This document shows positions 1 through 8,971 of a DNA stretch of 64,000 bases, in pieces; the stretch's first letter is position 1, and each line of letters opens with the position of its first letter. The position numbers and the translations under genes are program-made. Below the pieces are notes generated by a model. That model saw only the letters and a list, made by a program, of their open reading frames with translations, did not search any database and was not told the DNA's origin. Source of the DNA: MGIIa-K1 sp964577145 (GTDB lineage Archaea; Thermoplasmatota; Poseidoniia; Poseidoniales; Poseidoniaceae); contig CAZNXM010000005.1 of the NCBI GenBank assembly GCA_964577145.1, forward strand, positions 1 to 64,000, written 5' to 3'.

Positions 1-17
1 GGTACCCTTTGTACTGA

Positions 18-1280
18 CTATTCGTGATTTGAGGCGCCCTTTGCTGCTCCATTATTTGGATTCCAGGATGCAAAACCTAGACCTGCTGCGATCATTGCAA
101 TGGAAAACCACATCATGCCCTGCTGTATGGTCATCGTAGTATTCTCTAGCAACCATCCGGCCACTATCGTGCTAATTGAGAATGCAATACTCATGATTAG
201 CATGTCCATACTGAACACCCTTCCACGCATCTCATCCTCGACCCATTTCTGGGTTAATATTGTAGATAGGACCCAATTAGCTCCACTGGCAGCATGTGCA
301 CATACTACTAGCGCAACAGTTAGCCATAAGACGCTATCAAGGCTTAATGCAACAAGCATGTAAAATCCACCAGATATTGCGACTAAGATCCCGATTAGTC
401 GCGGCCATCGCTCCTCATTGGTGAATACTTCTCTTGCAAGAATTGGTCCTATGCCCGTACCGATACCTCTCGCCATGAAGAATAAGCCAATTCCACCTGC
501 CATCTCGGCTGGGTTAAGCCGTGAACCCGCTAATACGAGGAATACTGCAGCAAGTCCTCCTCCTGCTATGTTCCACGATGCTTTTGCAAATACGATTCTC
601 GTTAATCTTGACTCTCGAATGATTCTTTTCAATCCAGCCTTGATGTTTGCATAGGCAGTGCCGAAGAGTGGGCCCCTCATTTCTTCACTTACAGTTTGTG
701 GAATAGTAACTGGAAGGATTAGAAGTGCTCCAATAAGGAAGGTAATTGAATCTATAATAAAGGCCATGTCGGTACCATACTGAGAAACTACTAGCCCCCC
801 TAATGCCGCTCCCATTGCGAGTGCAGCAGACCAGGTCGCAGCATCGAGTGCATTGGCAGTAGCCAATTCATGCTCTTCTACGATATTAGGTAGGGCAGCC
901 CTTTCAGCAGTCATATAGGTGCCATGTAGAATCATCATCACTCCAGATAGTCCAATGAGCCACCACATGTCCTCCTTGCCATCTACCATTAGGAAACAAA
1001 GCGCTAATCCAACCTGCAATAGATTCGATGCGACCATAATTTTCTTTCTAGACCATCTATCTGCTAACAGGCCAATTATTGGTTGTAGAACTGCAAAGCC
1101 AAGCATTCTGACAGTGAATAATAGTCCTAGAAGCGCTTCTGAACCTGTATAGGTTAGTATCAGAGTGAAGAGGGCAATGGTGTTGAACCATTCGCCCAGC
1201 ATACTGATTACGGCTGCGAACCAAAATAATCTGAAACGTGAATTGCGTCGCAGAAGATCGAGATACCCAACCTCTGCCAT
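18..1280 (-). CDS. MFS transporter, probable drug/metabolite exporter
   Basis: Predicted 420-residue polytopic membrane protein with about 12 hydrophobic segments split 6+6 by a charged central loop (around residues 195-225). The loop after the second helix carries the MFS signature: GLLADRWSRKK near residue 70 matches the family's G-x-x-x-D-R-x-x-R-R/K pattern. The layout resembles the MFS_3/enterobactin-exporter-like branch, so efflux of a small molecule is a reasonable guess, but the substrate cannot be read from the sequence. The ATG at 1278-1280 is the only good start. It lies directly downstream of fdhD on the same strand (12-base gap) and may share its transcript; no functional link is evident. 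Confidence 0.85.
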   Translation of the reverse strand: MAEVGYLDLLRRNSRFRLFWFAAVISMLGEWFNTIALFTLILTYTGSEALLGLLFTVRMLGFAVLQPIIGLLADRWSRKKIMVASNLLQVGLALCFLMVDGKEDMWWLIGLSGVMMILHGTYMTAERAALPNIVEEHELATANALDAATWSAALAMGAALGGLVVSQYGTDMAFIIDSITFLIGALLILPVTIPQTVSEEMRGPLFGTAYANIKAGLKRIIRESRLTRIVFAKASWNIAGGGLAAVFLVLAGSRLNPAEMAGGIGLFFMARGIGTGIGPILAREVFTNEERWPRLIGILVAISGGFYMLVALSLDSVLWLTVALVVCAHAASGANWVLSTILTQKWVEDEMRGRVFSMDMLIMSIAFSISTIVAGWLLENTTMTIQQGMMWFSIAMIAAGLGFASWNPNNGAAKGASNHE

Positions 1281-1292
1281 CTCAAATGCTCA

Positions 1293-2030
1293 TCAATCGA
1301 GTTTGTCAATGATGCGGCTGGTCGGACCGATGACTACGCCCTTTCCTTCACTTGTGAAACCGACCAGAGTCATTCCACATGAGCGGGCGAGGTCAGCAGC
1401 TGCTGTGCTAACCGCTCCTACACTAATCATCAACTCAATTCCAACTCTAGCCGCCTTTGCGACGAGTTCCCAACCTATTCTGCCGGAGAGGACAAGGCAA
1501 TGGTCTGAAGGAGTCAAATTAGCACTAATTGCAGCACCTATGACCTTGTCAACTGCATTATGACGGCCAATATCTTCTCTGACGAGAATAACTTGTCGTG
1601 AATTGGCAAGGGCGGCTGCATGTACTCCACCTGTTGCCGAAAATACAGGTTGCATTTCTCTCATTTCATTGCACAGAAGATAGGGGTCTATTCCAAGATT
1701 GAAATTCTTCCCAACTTTGACATCAACGTCCTCTATATCGCCCTCAGTACAGGCACCACATGCAGCAGTAAGTAGGTCCCCACTAGGGCGCTTGAGTACA
1801 TTTCCACTAAGGTAAACTGAGTTTCCTTCAACCCTAGAATTATTGATGGTACCTCGGCATTCACAGGCGATATGACCGATTGCTAAGTCCTCTAAATCAC
1901 TGGGTGTAGCGAGTATTCTAACCATGACTTCATCATCGCAATAAATTGTGATGACGACTTCTTCGGCAAGATCGTCCATTTCCATTTCAACACCCTCGGG
2001 TGAGATACGATGGATTGGCCTGTCCGCCAT
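1293..2030 (-). CDS. fdhD: FdhD, formate dehydrogenase sulfur-carrier/accessory protein
   Basis: About 245 residues. FdhD relays sulfur from a cysteine desulfurase to the Mo/W-bis-MGD cofactor, activating formate dehydrogenase-type enzymes in the cytoplasm. The functional Cys-x-x-Cys is present as CGAC (about residues 91-94). The family blocks FSATGGVHAAAL and REDIGRHNAVDKVIG follow, with the conserved C-terminal region after them. Reading upstream gives 16 more codons without family resemblance, so I place the start at the ATG at 2028-2030 (MADRPIHR). No formate dehydrogenase subunit lies in this window; its presence elsewhere is inferred. It diverges from the secreted CxxC protein at 2114 across about 83 bases. 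Confidence 0.93.
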   Translation of the reverse strand: MADRPIHRISPEGVEMEMDDLAEEVVITIYCDDEVMVRILATPSDLEDLAIGHIACECRGTINNSRVEGNSVYLSGNVLKRPSGDLLTAACGACTEGDIEDVDVKVGKNFNLGIDPYLLCNEMREMQPVFSATGGVHAAALANSRQVILVREDIGRHNAVDKVIGAAISANLTPSDHCLVLSGRIGWELVAKAARVGIELMISVGAVSTAAADLARSCGMTLVGFTSEGKGVVIGPTSRIIDKLD

Positions 2031-2113
2031 GATTCGCACACCCCCTCTCCGATTATTGGACCTTGGGGCGTGCTTCACAAAGTCTCAAAAGGTGTCAAGT
2101 ATGCCCGTAGGGC

Positions 2114-3535
2114 ATGGATACTAGCCGCAGGTGTGCTTTTCTTGCCTTTGCCCTAGTAGTATCGATGGTTTTGCCTTCTGTGGCAGGAACCCTCGAAAAT
2201 CCAGTTTCAGACATCGCTGAGGATTACCAACCACAGCCGCGTGAGTATCCAAATGACTGGACCCACCGTCCCGTTCTCGAGGTATTTACATCACTATCTT
2301 GTTCACCCTGTATGGCGAATAGTGAGCCTCAAGTAATCTCACTCTATGATGAATACATGGACAATGAAGGTGTACCATTCACCATCATCACCTTCCATCA
2401 AACAAATGGAGGAGATGGTAGTGATCCTCTGGTCAATCAAGATGCTAAGGACCGATACAACCACTATAGTCCAGTCGGTACACCCGACGGCGAAATCGAT
2501 GGAGGCTGGATTCAATCTCAGGATTATCCAGATAGTCTTGCAGAAGCTGGTCAGAGATCAGTTAAGCCTGCAAATCTTAACATCACTCAAAAGTGGGACG
2601 GTGACCAATTGGTCATCAGTTCCAACATAGAGTATCTCGGCTCCTCTTGGTCACCTGACCCCACCGACCCATTGGGAAGTGGGCAGGACCTGGTTGATGG
2701 AGATGTACTCAATTACGAACTCTACTTCTTTGTTGTCGAGCACCAAGTAGTTGCATATTCCTCTGAGGAAGGAGCAGTTGTCACAACTCCCTTCGTAAGC
2801 AGGGCTACTCTAGGGCCATATGGTGGCTCACTTGACGCAGGAGAGGTAGTTGAGCACCGTGATGGCTGGTCAGTATTTACCGAGCAGCAGCATCCTAACG
2901 ATGGTGTCGTTGAACTTGACCCTCGAATAATTCCAGGCAATATTGAGATTGTTGCTGTGCTCTATGACACGGATGATGAATCAAAATCGCCTTCAGGTGC
3001 AAATCCAAAGGCGGGAGTTTCTCGTGCTATCAATAGTGCAACACCCCGTTCCACAGCTTTTGATGCTGGAAACACTCTTCCGACTGTAGCAATGGTCGAA
3101 GAGGTAAGTTCAGGTAATGAAGCAAGTATTACGGCATTCTTCGACGATGAAGATGGAATCACAACTGCAGTTGTGATGTACAATACAGTGTCCGCAAATC
3201 ACACTGGGGATTGGGGTATTACCCCAATGGCAATTTCAGGTTCAGAAATTTGTGATGAACAGGGAGTTTGTTATGCCTATGGAGATGCAAGCGGCGATGC
3301 TACTATTCCCGTAACTGATGGAGAGTCACTCTACTACCAAGTTGTATTCAGTGATGGGAAAGAGAATTTCAACACAGATGAAGTACGTGCATTCGCTGGT
3401 GGCAGTCCTGTTGCAGGAGAAGTCAGTGGATTCAGTTGGTTCTTATGGGGAGGAATATTCCTTCTTGGAATCCTCCTAAGTACTGCTTTCGCAGTTTGGG
3501 GTAGCATGCCTTACAAGGGCAGTTATTTCGATTGA
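2114..3535 (+). CDS. Secreted/anchored thioredoxin-fold-like protein with CSPC motif
   Basis: 473 residues. The N-terminus is a signal peptide (hydrophobic residues 8-24, small residues before about 25). A domain beginning near residue 53 reads VLEVFTSLSCSPCMANSEP, placing a redox-type CSPC at 63-66 after a beta strand, as in thioredoxin-like/Omp28-type extracellular domains. The middle (about 190-430) is acidic, beta-rich and lacks a clear family. A single hydrophobic helix near 440-463 would anchor the protein, leaving a short cytoplasmic tail. It is followed after 27 bases by a thioredoxin-CcdA fusion on the same strand, which could supply electrons to this CxxC; that is inference from context. 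The redox substrate is unknown. Confidence 0.72.
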   Translation: MDTSRRCAFLAFALVVSMVLPSVAGTLENPVSDIAEDYQPQPREYPNDWTHRPVLEVFTSLSCSPCMANSEPQVISLYDEYMDNEGVPFTIITFHQTNGGDGSDPLVNQDAKDRYNHYSPVGTPDGEIDGGWIQSQDYPDSLAEAGQRSVKPANLNITQKWDGDQLVISSNIEYLGSSWSPDPTDPLGSGQDLVDGDVLNYELYFFVVEHQVVAYSSEEGAVVTTPFVSRATLGPYGGSLDAGEVVEHRDGWSVFTEQQHPNDGVVELDPRIIPGNIEIVAVLYDTDDESKSPSGANPKAGVSRAINSATPRSTAFDAGNTLPTVAMVEEVSSGNEASITAFFDDEDGITTAVVMYNTVSANHTGDWGITPMAISGSEICDEQGVCYAYGDASGDATIPVTDGESLYYQVVFSDGKENFNTDEVRAFAGGSPVAGEVSGFSWFLWGGIFLLGILLSTAFAVWGSMPYKGSYFD

Positions 3536-3551
3536 GACTACCCTTACCTTT

Positions 3552-3557
3552 GAGGTG
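3552..3557 (+). promoter_or_regulatory. Ribosome binding site GAGGTG
   Basis: GAGGTG sits five bases before the ATG at 3563. The same GAGGTG(G)-N5-start arrangement recurs at 14311 (minus strand) and 46191, so it helps decide starts elsewhere in this window. Confidence 0.7.
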
Positions 3558-3562
3558 AAAAT

Positions 3563-4888
3563 ATGGTTAGACTTGATTCAGATGGTGAGGCTTACTACAC
3601 CAATTTTGACATGGTAAAGGGGCGGATTGGTGATAACAAACCTTTGGTGGGAACCGGACTAGTTCTCATCATTGTTCTAGTCGTAATTGCTAGTACGATG
3701 ACAGGTGGTTCGAGTGATGCACCTGATTTTGAAGCGCAGTGGGTAAATTCAGATGGTACTGCTGGAGAGGAATTCACCAAAGACGACCTTGCTGGGAAAA
3801 CCATAGTTCTAGATTTGATGAGTACCACATGTGGTCCATGTAAGGATGTAGCCGATAATACCTTGAAACCACTTCATGAAAAGTATGCTTCCAATGAAAA
3901 TGTGTTAATTATTTCACTCTCTGTTGGCGGCGATACTCCTGAGGAATTACACTCATATTCGGAAGATAGTGGCTTTGATTGGCTTCATGCAATCGATGTA
4001 GATAGTAGTGTATTCACTGCATTTAGCGCAAAGAGCATCCCCATTATCCTAGTCATGAATGCAGATGGAGAAATCGTATTCCATGAGCAAGGAAATTCGA
4101 TCCCTATGGAGGATCTCGAAACCGCAATAGAAACTGCTGATTCAGCAGTAGGGATTAGCAGTGGTAGCGGTTCTATTTGGGCTATGGCAATAGGTGCTGG
4201 CGCTCTATCCTTCTTTTCTCCGTGTTCCTTCCCTCTTTTGCCTGGATATGTTTCATATTATCTTGCGAAGGAAACTGAGGCAGACACGCCAAAAAATATG
4301 CGAATAAAGAAGGCTTTTCCAGCAGGTGTAGCTGCTTCTGCCGGTATACTCTCAGTATTCCTTGGCCTTGCTCTATTGATTATCCCATTTTCACAGGCTG
4401 TAAAGGAATTGGTTCCAACTTTGATTCCAATAACTGCTGTATTCATTTTGTTAATGGGAGTGGTGATGATTACCGATTACGACATCTCTTGGCTTACGAG
4501 GCCAATTCAAAATGGGTTTAACAAGTTCTTTTCAATCTTCAAGAAGGAGGGGGTCGTAGCCACTGAGAATAATGGACTAAGTGGTCAATTCTTGTATGGA
4601 ATGGGCTATGGTGCAGCATCTGCAGGATGTACAGCTCCAGTGTTTATCGCCCTACTAATGGCCTCGATGAAATATACAGTACTTGGAGCGGTTACAATTT
4701 TCACTTTGTATTCAGTGTCTACAGCGGTACTGATGATCACTTTCACCATGTTAGTGGCTGCTAGTCAGGACACTCTGGTAAACAAGATGAGGGCGTCTAC
4801 AGGCGTGATAAAGAAAACCGGTGGCGGAATAATGCTACTGGTAGGAGTTTACCTAGTATGGGAATACTTCACCGTCTGGATGAATTAA
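3563..4888 (+). CDS. TlpA-like thioredoxin fused to CcdA membrane electron carrier
   Basis: 441 residues. A short cytoplasmic N-terminus and one membrane helix (about 30-48) are followed by an extracytoplasmic thioredoxin domain with CGPC at 90-93 and a cis-proline region KSIPIILV near 160. From about 205 a CcdA/DsbD-type membrane domain of about six helices begins; it carries the paired cysteines seen in FFSPCSFPLLPGY and SAGCTAPVF. CcdA proteins pass electrons from cytoplasmic thioredoxin across the membrane to external thiol-redox partners used in cytochrome c maturation or disulfide repair. Here the partner is fused on the N-terminal side, whereas DsbD carries its thioredoxin domain at the C-terminus. 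The upstream secreted CSPC protein is a likely client. Its stop codon overlaps that of convergent tsr3. Confidence 0.88.
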   Translation: MVRLDSDGEAYYTNFDMVKGRIGDNKPLVGTGLVLIIVLVVIASTMTGGSSDAPDFEAQWVNSDGTAGEEFTKDDLAGKTIVLDLMSTTCGPCKDVADNTLKPLHEKYASNENVLIISLSVGGDTPEELHSYSEDSGFDWLHAIDVDSSVFTAFSAKSIPIILVMNADGEIVFHEQGNSIPMEDLETAIETADSAVGISSGSGSIWAMAIGAGALSFFSPCSFPLLPGYVSYYLAKETEADTPKNMRIKKAFPAGVAASAGILSVFLGLALLIIPFSQAVKELVPTLIPITAVFILLMGVVMITDYDISWLTRPIQNGFNKFFSIFKKEGVVATENNGLSGQFLYGMGYGAASAGCTAPVFIALLMASMKYTVLGAVTIFTLYSVSTAVLMITFTMLVAASQDTLVNKMRASTGVIKKTGGGIMLLVGVYLVWEYFTVWMN

Positions 4889-5436
4889 TCTCGTTCGATA
4901 TCGAAGAACTCAAACTGAAGTTCGACTAAATCTGCTGATGATTTAGCCGCAGCATACGCCCTTAATGGCTCTTCATTTAGGATGAAAAATTGTTCTCCCC
5001 ATCTGAATGCACCGAGTAATTTACGCGCATGTTCTTCTCTACCTACAAGATAGAGAGAAGCAGCCAATGCTTCTGCAGTTGTCATCTTTCCAGGCTTTCC
5101 CCAATTTACAGGATTGGCCGCTAACAATAGAGGTAACATCCTCCCCTTGAGTTTGGTGCGCTTCATCACTTGCGCAACAGATTCCTCGATATGCGCCCAA
5201 GAACAATCCAGTCCGACCAGTGAACCACCTTCTTCTAGCAATAGAGAATGGTCTTCTGGACCGAGAACTTTTCCGCAAAGGGGTTCGAGTATTATCCCTC
5301 TACGTGGAAGTCGGTTAAACCGTTCATGCAGAATCAAATCATTACGCCTAGAAAGACGTACAGCGGTATTCTTCTTGGGGTCATCCTGTGCAAGCCAGAT
5401 GGCATGAACTGGAATTTCACGCTCCATCGCACTCAA
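4885..5436 (-). CDS. tsr3: Tsr3-type rRNA aminocarboxypropyltransferase
   Basis: 183 residues, the usual length for the archaeal DUF367/Tsr3 family. Tsr3 transfers the 3-amino-3-carboxypropyl group of S-adenosylmethionine to a small-subunit rRNA base, a late step of ribosome maturation. Recognisable blocks are an N-terminal AIWLAQDDPKKNTA, LVGLDCSWAHIE, the LLAANPVNWGKPGKM segment that forms part of the SAM pocket, and the FRWGEQFFILN region near the C-terminus. The first ATG (5434-5436) overlaps the TGA of aMBF1 by four bases, indicating translational coupling. An internal ATG at 5427 is possible. The 3' end overlaps the convergent thioredoxin-CcdA gene by four bases. Confidence 0.9.
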   Translation of the reverse strand: MSAMEREIPVHAIWLAQDDPKKNTAVRLSRRNDLILHERFNRLPRRGIILEPLCGKVLGPEDHSLLLEEGGSLVGLDCSWAHIEESVAQVMKRTKLKGRMLPLLLAANPVNWGKPGKMTTAEALAASLYLVGREEHARKLLGAFRWGEQFFILNEEPLRAYAAAKSSADLVELQFEFFDIERD

Positions 5437-5933
5437 TCCTTTCCGCCGAGTAGGAAATCCCCGAGGGTTAGACCTCTACCGCCGCCCATGTCGAGTTGAC
5501 GATTTTCATCTGGTGTTACAACGACCATCAATGAAATATCAAGAGCATTTTCGAGTTTGCGAATTACTGCATCAGTAGGGCGTTTCCCGGATTCGACATT
5601 TTGAATGATATTGACTTTCTCAGCCATTCTACGCGCTAATTCACGCTTATCCCATCCCTTTGCATTGCGAGCAGTAGCAACTCTCTTGGCAAAATCCCCA
5701 GCCAATTCTTTTTCACCTCTAAGCATGATATCCTTGCCTTTTCGACCAAGTCCACCATATCCGCCTGAGGTAGCGTTGGTTCCACTCCTAGCTTTCTGAA
5801 GGCCTGGTGCGACTTTCTTTTCCACAAGCCCCATCTTTTCGACACAGCGTTTGCATGCATCGACTTGGGCTCTACCCATAGTCACACTGCGAGTTCCGAC
5901 CTTCATCGCGCCACAGAGTTCGCAGTCAGCCAT
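5433..5933 (-). CDS. mbf1: aMBF1, archaeal multiprotein bridging factor
   Basis: About 166 residues. The N-terminal zinc ribbon has CELC near the start and CKRC about 25 residues later. A basic linker follows, then a Cro/C1-type helix-turn-helix (FAKRVATARNAKGWDKRELARR through VESGKRPTDAVIRKLE). The protein ends with the LTLGDFL-type tail typical of archaeal MBF1. This is the archaeal counterpart of the eukaryotic TBP-bridging coactivator and is also found on ribosomes. Upstream codons lack homology and the ATG at 5931-5933 gives the standard MADCELCG start. It is transcribed divergently from PAN (about 113 bases between starts) and is coupled to tsr3 by a four-base overlap. Confidence 0.93.
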   Translation of the reverse strand: MADCELCGAMKVGTRSVTMGRAQVDACKRCVEKMGLVEKKVAPGLQKARSGTNATSGGYGGLGRKGKDIMLRGEKELAGDFAKRVATARNAKGWDKRELARRMAEKVNIIQNVESGKRPTDAVIRKLENALDISLMVVVTPDENRQLDMGGGRGLTLGDFLLGGKD

Positions 5934-6046
5934 CTCTCCCACCTCGATACATGCCTTGGGCCGGACCACCAAGAAGGCTTCGGAATGATAGTTTGGCATG
6001 TGTTGGAATGGGTGCATTCATGAACAGGCGCCTCAGACGACATGGT

Positions 6047-7264
6047 ATGAGCACCGAAGTTGAGTCAGGCGGGGAATCCATCAAGGGCCCTGAAGATGAC
6101 ATCAAGTCACTCGAAAATGATTTCATCAGACTTCGTGATGAAGCCCAGCGCCTACTTTCTGAGAGGGTGCACTTGGAAAATGATCTTGCCAATCTCAAAA
6201 AGAAGACGAGTTCGCTAGAAACCGAGGTTAGAATTCTCACAAATCCGCCTCTAATTATCGGGCATTTACAGGATGTGTTAGATGATGAGCGCGCAATCGT
6301 GCGTTCTTCCAACGGAACCGTTTTCCAAGTTTCAATTAACCAGAGACTCGACCCAGACATCCTTAGACCGGGAACAAGAGTTGCACTGAATCAGGAATCA
6401 CTTTCGATTATCGAGGTTCTGCATGATGCTTGGGACCCAATGGTCAGTGGTGCTGAGATGATTGAGCGCCCCGATATCAACTATGAATCAGTTGGTGGAT
6501 TGGACGAGCAAATAGAGCAGGTGAGAGAGTCGATTGAACTCCCTCTTGAAAAACCAGAATTATTCAGAAAAGTCGGAATTGAACCACCAAAGGGAATACT
6601 TCTCGTAGGACCTCCCGGGTGTGGAAAAACTATGCTTGCAAAGGCGGTTGCAAGCCAAACTAAGGCCACATTTATTCGAATGGTCGGTAGTGAACTCGCA
6701 CAGAAGTACATCGGTGAAGGAGGACGCATGGTTCGCGAACTCTTCTCTCTTGCAAAGGACAAAGCTCCGACCATTATTTTCCTCGATGAAATTGATGCTA
6801 TTGGGGCGAAGAGACTCGATTCTGCCACTAGCGGTGACAGAGAAGTACAGCGTACACTAATGCAATTACTGGCCGAACTCGATGGATTCGATGCTTTGGA
6901 AGATGTGAAGATAATTGCGGCGACAAATCGTCCTGATATCCTTGATGATGCGCTATTACGACCTGGAAGATTTGACCGTGTGATTGAGATCCCACTACCT
7001 AATGATAAGGGTAGAAAGTCAATATTGTCGATTCATCTTTCGAAAATGACAACATCGAGAGTGAATATTGCAAAGGCAACTGATGCCACAGAGGGATTCA
7101 GTGGTGCTGAACTCAAAGCAGCATGTGTAGAATCTGGGATGATTGCTATCAGAGATGGTAGGTCAAAGGTTACACAAACAGATGTTCTTAATGCGATTGA
7201 TCTAGTCAAGAAAAAGCGAGAAAGCAAGGGTAATTCCTCCTCTCCCGAGGAATTGTATGGCTGA
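6047..7264 (+). CDS. pan: Proteasome-activating nucleotidase PAN (AAA ATPase)
   Basis: About 405 residues. Order: N-terminal coiled coil (about 20-75), OB-like domain (80-135), then a AAA module with Walker A GPPGCGKTMLAK, Walker B IIFLDEID, second region of homology with TNRPDILDDALLRPGRFD, and a sensor-2 GAELKAA. The last three residues, Leu-Tyr-Gly, form the HbYX motif that docks into the alpha-ring of the 20S proteasome and opens its gate; psmA lies at 62 kb in this window. PAN unfolds substrates with ATP and feeds them to the 20S core. I favour the ATG at 6047; an in-frame ATG at 6020 would add nine basic residues. The gene is divergent from aMBF1. Confidence 0.95.
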   Translation: MSTEVESGGESIKGPEDDIKSLENDFIRLRDEAQRLLSERVHLENDLANLKKKTSSLETEVRILTNPPLIIGHLQDVLDDERAIVRSSNGTVFQVSINQRLDPDILRPGTRVALNQESLSIIEVLHDAWDPMVSGAEMIERPDINYESVGGLDEQIEQVRESIELPLEKPELFRKVGIEPPKGILLVGPPGCGKTMLAKAVASQTKATFIRMVGSELAQKYIGEGGRMVRELFSLAKDKAPTIIFLDEIDAIGAKRLDSATSGDREVQRTLMQLLAELDGFDALEDVKIIAATNRPDILDDALLRPGRFDRVIEIPLPNDKGRKSILSIHLSKMTTSRVNIAKATDATEGFSGAELKAACVESGMIAIRDGRSKVTQTDVLNAIDLVKKKRESKGNSSSPEELYG

Positions 7265-7310
7265 TTGCCTACCGACAATGTTCATCAGGTGGCCATAGGG
7301 TCCTCCATAC

Positions 7311-8342
7311 ATGACGAAGAGAATCGTCGAGTGCGTGCCCAATTTTTCCGAGGGGAGAGATTCATCAATCATCAAGGCGATTAGCGATGCGGGAAGAGGA
7401 ATCGATGGAGCACGAGTACTGGGAATTGAGCCCGATGGCGATTATAATCGTACAGTGCTGACAATTGCTGGCGAGCCAGATGCAGTTAGTGAGGCTGCAT
7501 TTAGAGTAATCAAAGCAGCTTCAGAGAATATCGACATGCGTATACATGAAGGAGAGCATCCGCGAATCGGAGCAGTAGATGTTTGCCCATTCGTTCCCCT
7601 TGAAGGAATGACAATGGATGATTGTGCTGAAATGGCAAAGGAACTCGCACTTCGTGTATCTACTGAATTGGATTTATGCACATTCCTCTATGGCTCAGCG
7701 GCAAGTACCACAGAGCGAACATTACTTTCTGACCTCAGGAGAGGGCAGTACGAAGGACTTGAATCGCGATTGAATGACGGAGGCCCAAACTTACCTGATC
7801 ACGGGCCAATGGACTGGAATGATAGAACTGCAAAATTTGGTGCAGTGGTAATTGGCGCACGAGAAATTCTAGTCGCTTACAATGTAAATGTCGATGAAAC
7901 CGATGCGGCTGCCGCACGTAAGGCAGGTTCTCTTGTTAGAGAATCCGGTAGACTTCTCAAGCAAGATGACGGACGTAGGACTAGAATTCCTGGGATGTTA
8001 TCAATGGTCCAGGGCATGGGTTTACCACTTGAGGCCCATGGGATTTCACAAGTTTCAATGAACTTACGAGATGTTTCTATTACTCCGATGCATATCGCTT
8101 TTGAGGCAGTGAAGAGTATAGTAAACGACCATGGCGTATCCACATGCGGTTCTGAATTAGTAGGGTTAGTTCCTCTCTCAGCGATGCTTGAAGCGGGTCG
8201 CTGGTATGCTGATGAGGGTGTTGAGGATGAGAAATTACTAGTCGATGCCGCAATAGAGGGATTGGGGCTTTCATTTCTGTCAACATTTGAACCAGATAAG
8301 CGAATAATTGAATGGGCATTGGCAAAGGGGGTAGAAGCATGA
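7311..8342 (+). CDS. Glutamate formimidoyltransferase
   Basis: 343 residues, matching the formiminotransferase half of the FTCD family. It begins with the hallmark IVECVPNFSEGRD, followed by GDYNRTVLT, the HEGEHPRIGAVDVCPF active-site segment, and a C-terminal subdomain with VSMNLRDVSITP and ELVGLVPL. The enzyme moves the formimino group of N-formimino-L-glutamate (a histidine-degradation product) to tetrahydrofolate. The next gene overlaps it by four bases (ATGA) and encodes the partner cyclodeaminase, so the two steps fused in the animal enzyme are separate but coupled here. No hut genes are in the window, so the source of formiminoglutamate is not shown. Confidence 0.93.
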   Translation: MTKRIVECVPNFSEGRDSSIIKAISDAGRGIDGARVLGIEPDGDYNRTVLTIAGEPDAVSEAAFRVIKAASENIDMRIHEGEHPRIGAVDVCPFVPLEGMTMDDCAEMAKELALRVSTELDLCTFLYGSAASTTERTLLSDLRRGQYEGLESRLNDGGPNLPDHGPMDWNDRTAKFGAVVIGAREILVAYNVNVDETDAAAARKAGSLVRESGRLLKQDDGRRTRIPGMLSMVQGMGLPLEAHGISQVSMNLRDVSITPMHIAFEAVKSIVNDHGVSTCGSELVGLVPLSAMLEAGRWYADEGVEDEKLLVDAAIEGLGLSFLSTFEPDKRIIEWALAKGVEA

Positions 8343-8971
8343 AGGTACCTTGGATGGAGATGAGCCTGAGGGATTTTCAATCTGCATTAGCCTCTTCCTC
8401 TCCGACACCTGGTGGAGGTACTGCAGCAGCAATTGCCCTCGGTCAAGCATCCGCTCTTACAATAATGGTTGCAGATCTAACTATTGGGAAGGACAAATGG
8501 GAAGCGGGCTGGGATGTTGCAAATAGGGCTCTCTCTATTGCTATTAGGATAATGACTAGGTCTGGTGATTTGGCCGATGAGGATAGTGATTCTTTCGATG
8601 CCGTAATGGATTCATTTCGTTTACCCAAGGAAAGTGATGAGGAAAAATCATCGAGGCGCACGGAAATCAGAAAGGCGACACTCAAAGCAGCTGAAGTTCC
8701 ATTTGAAACTGCATCTTTAGCACTTGAATTGCTGGAATTATTGCCTGAACTAGCGGCAAAAGGTAATGCAAATGCGGCCTCAGATGTAGGAGTTGCTGGT
8801 TTACTGGCAAGTGCAGCGTGCAAAGGTGCACTATTCAATGTAGATATCAATCTAGATTCCATACCCGAGGAAATGGGGGCTGAACTTCGTGAAAAATCAC
8901 CAATTATATTGGAGCAGTCACGCGAATTATCGCGTGAGGTAATCAGTGCAGTTAGGGCTAGGTTATCCTAA
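8339..8971 (+). CDS. Formimidoyltetrahydrofolate cyclodeaminase
   Basis: About 210 residues, helical, with the family signature SSPTPGGGTAAAIALGQASAL near residue 20 and the GNANAASDVGVAGLLASAA block near 140 that corresponds to the conserved N-x-x-S/A-D segment. The enzyme converts 5-formimino-THF to 5,10-methenyl-THF plus ammonia, completing the transfer started by the upstream transferase and feeding the one-carbon pool. The ATG at 8339 overlaps the transferase stop and is preferred to an in-frame start 27 bases upstream. The stop TAA directly abuts the metG stop on the other strand. Confidence 0.92.
   Translation: MKVPWMEMSLRDFQSALASSSPTPGGGTAAAIALGQASALTIMVADLTIGKDKWEAGWDVANRALSIAIRIMTRSGDLADEDSDSFDAVMDSFRLPKESDEEKSSRRTEIRKATLKAAEVPFETASLALELLELLPELAAKGNANAASDVGVAGLLASAACKGALFNVDINLDSIPEEMGAELREKSPIILEQSRELSREVISAVRARLS

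Noticed and set aside
5951..6046. Upstream extension of PAN from an ATG at 5951
   Set aside because: The extra residues are not PAN-like and would run through the divergent promoter region shared with aMBF1. The start at 6047 (or 6020) fits the family better.
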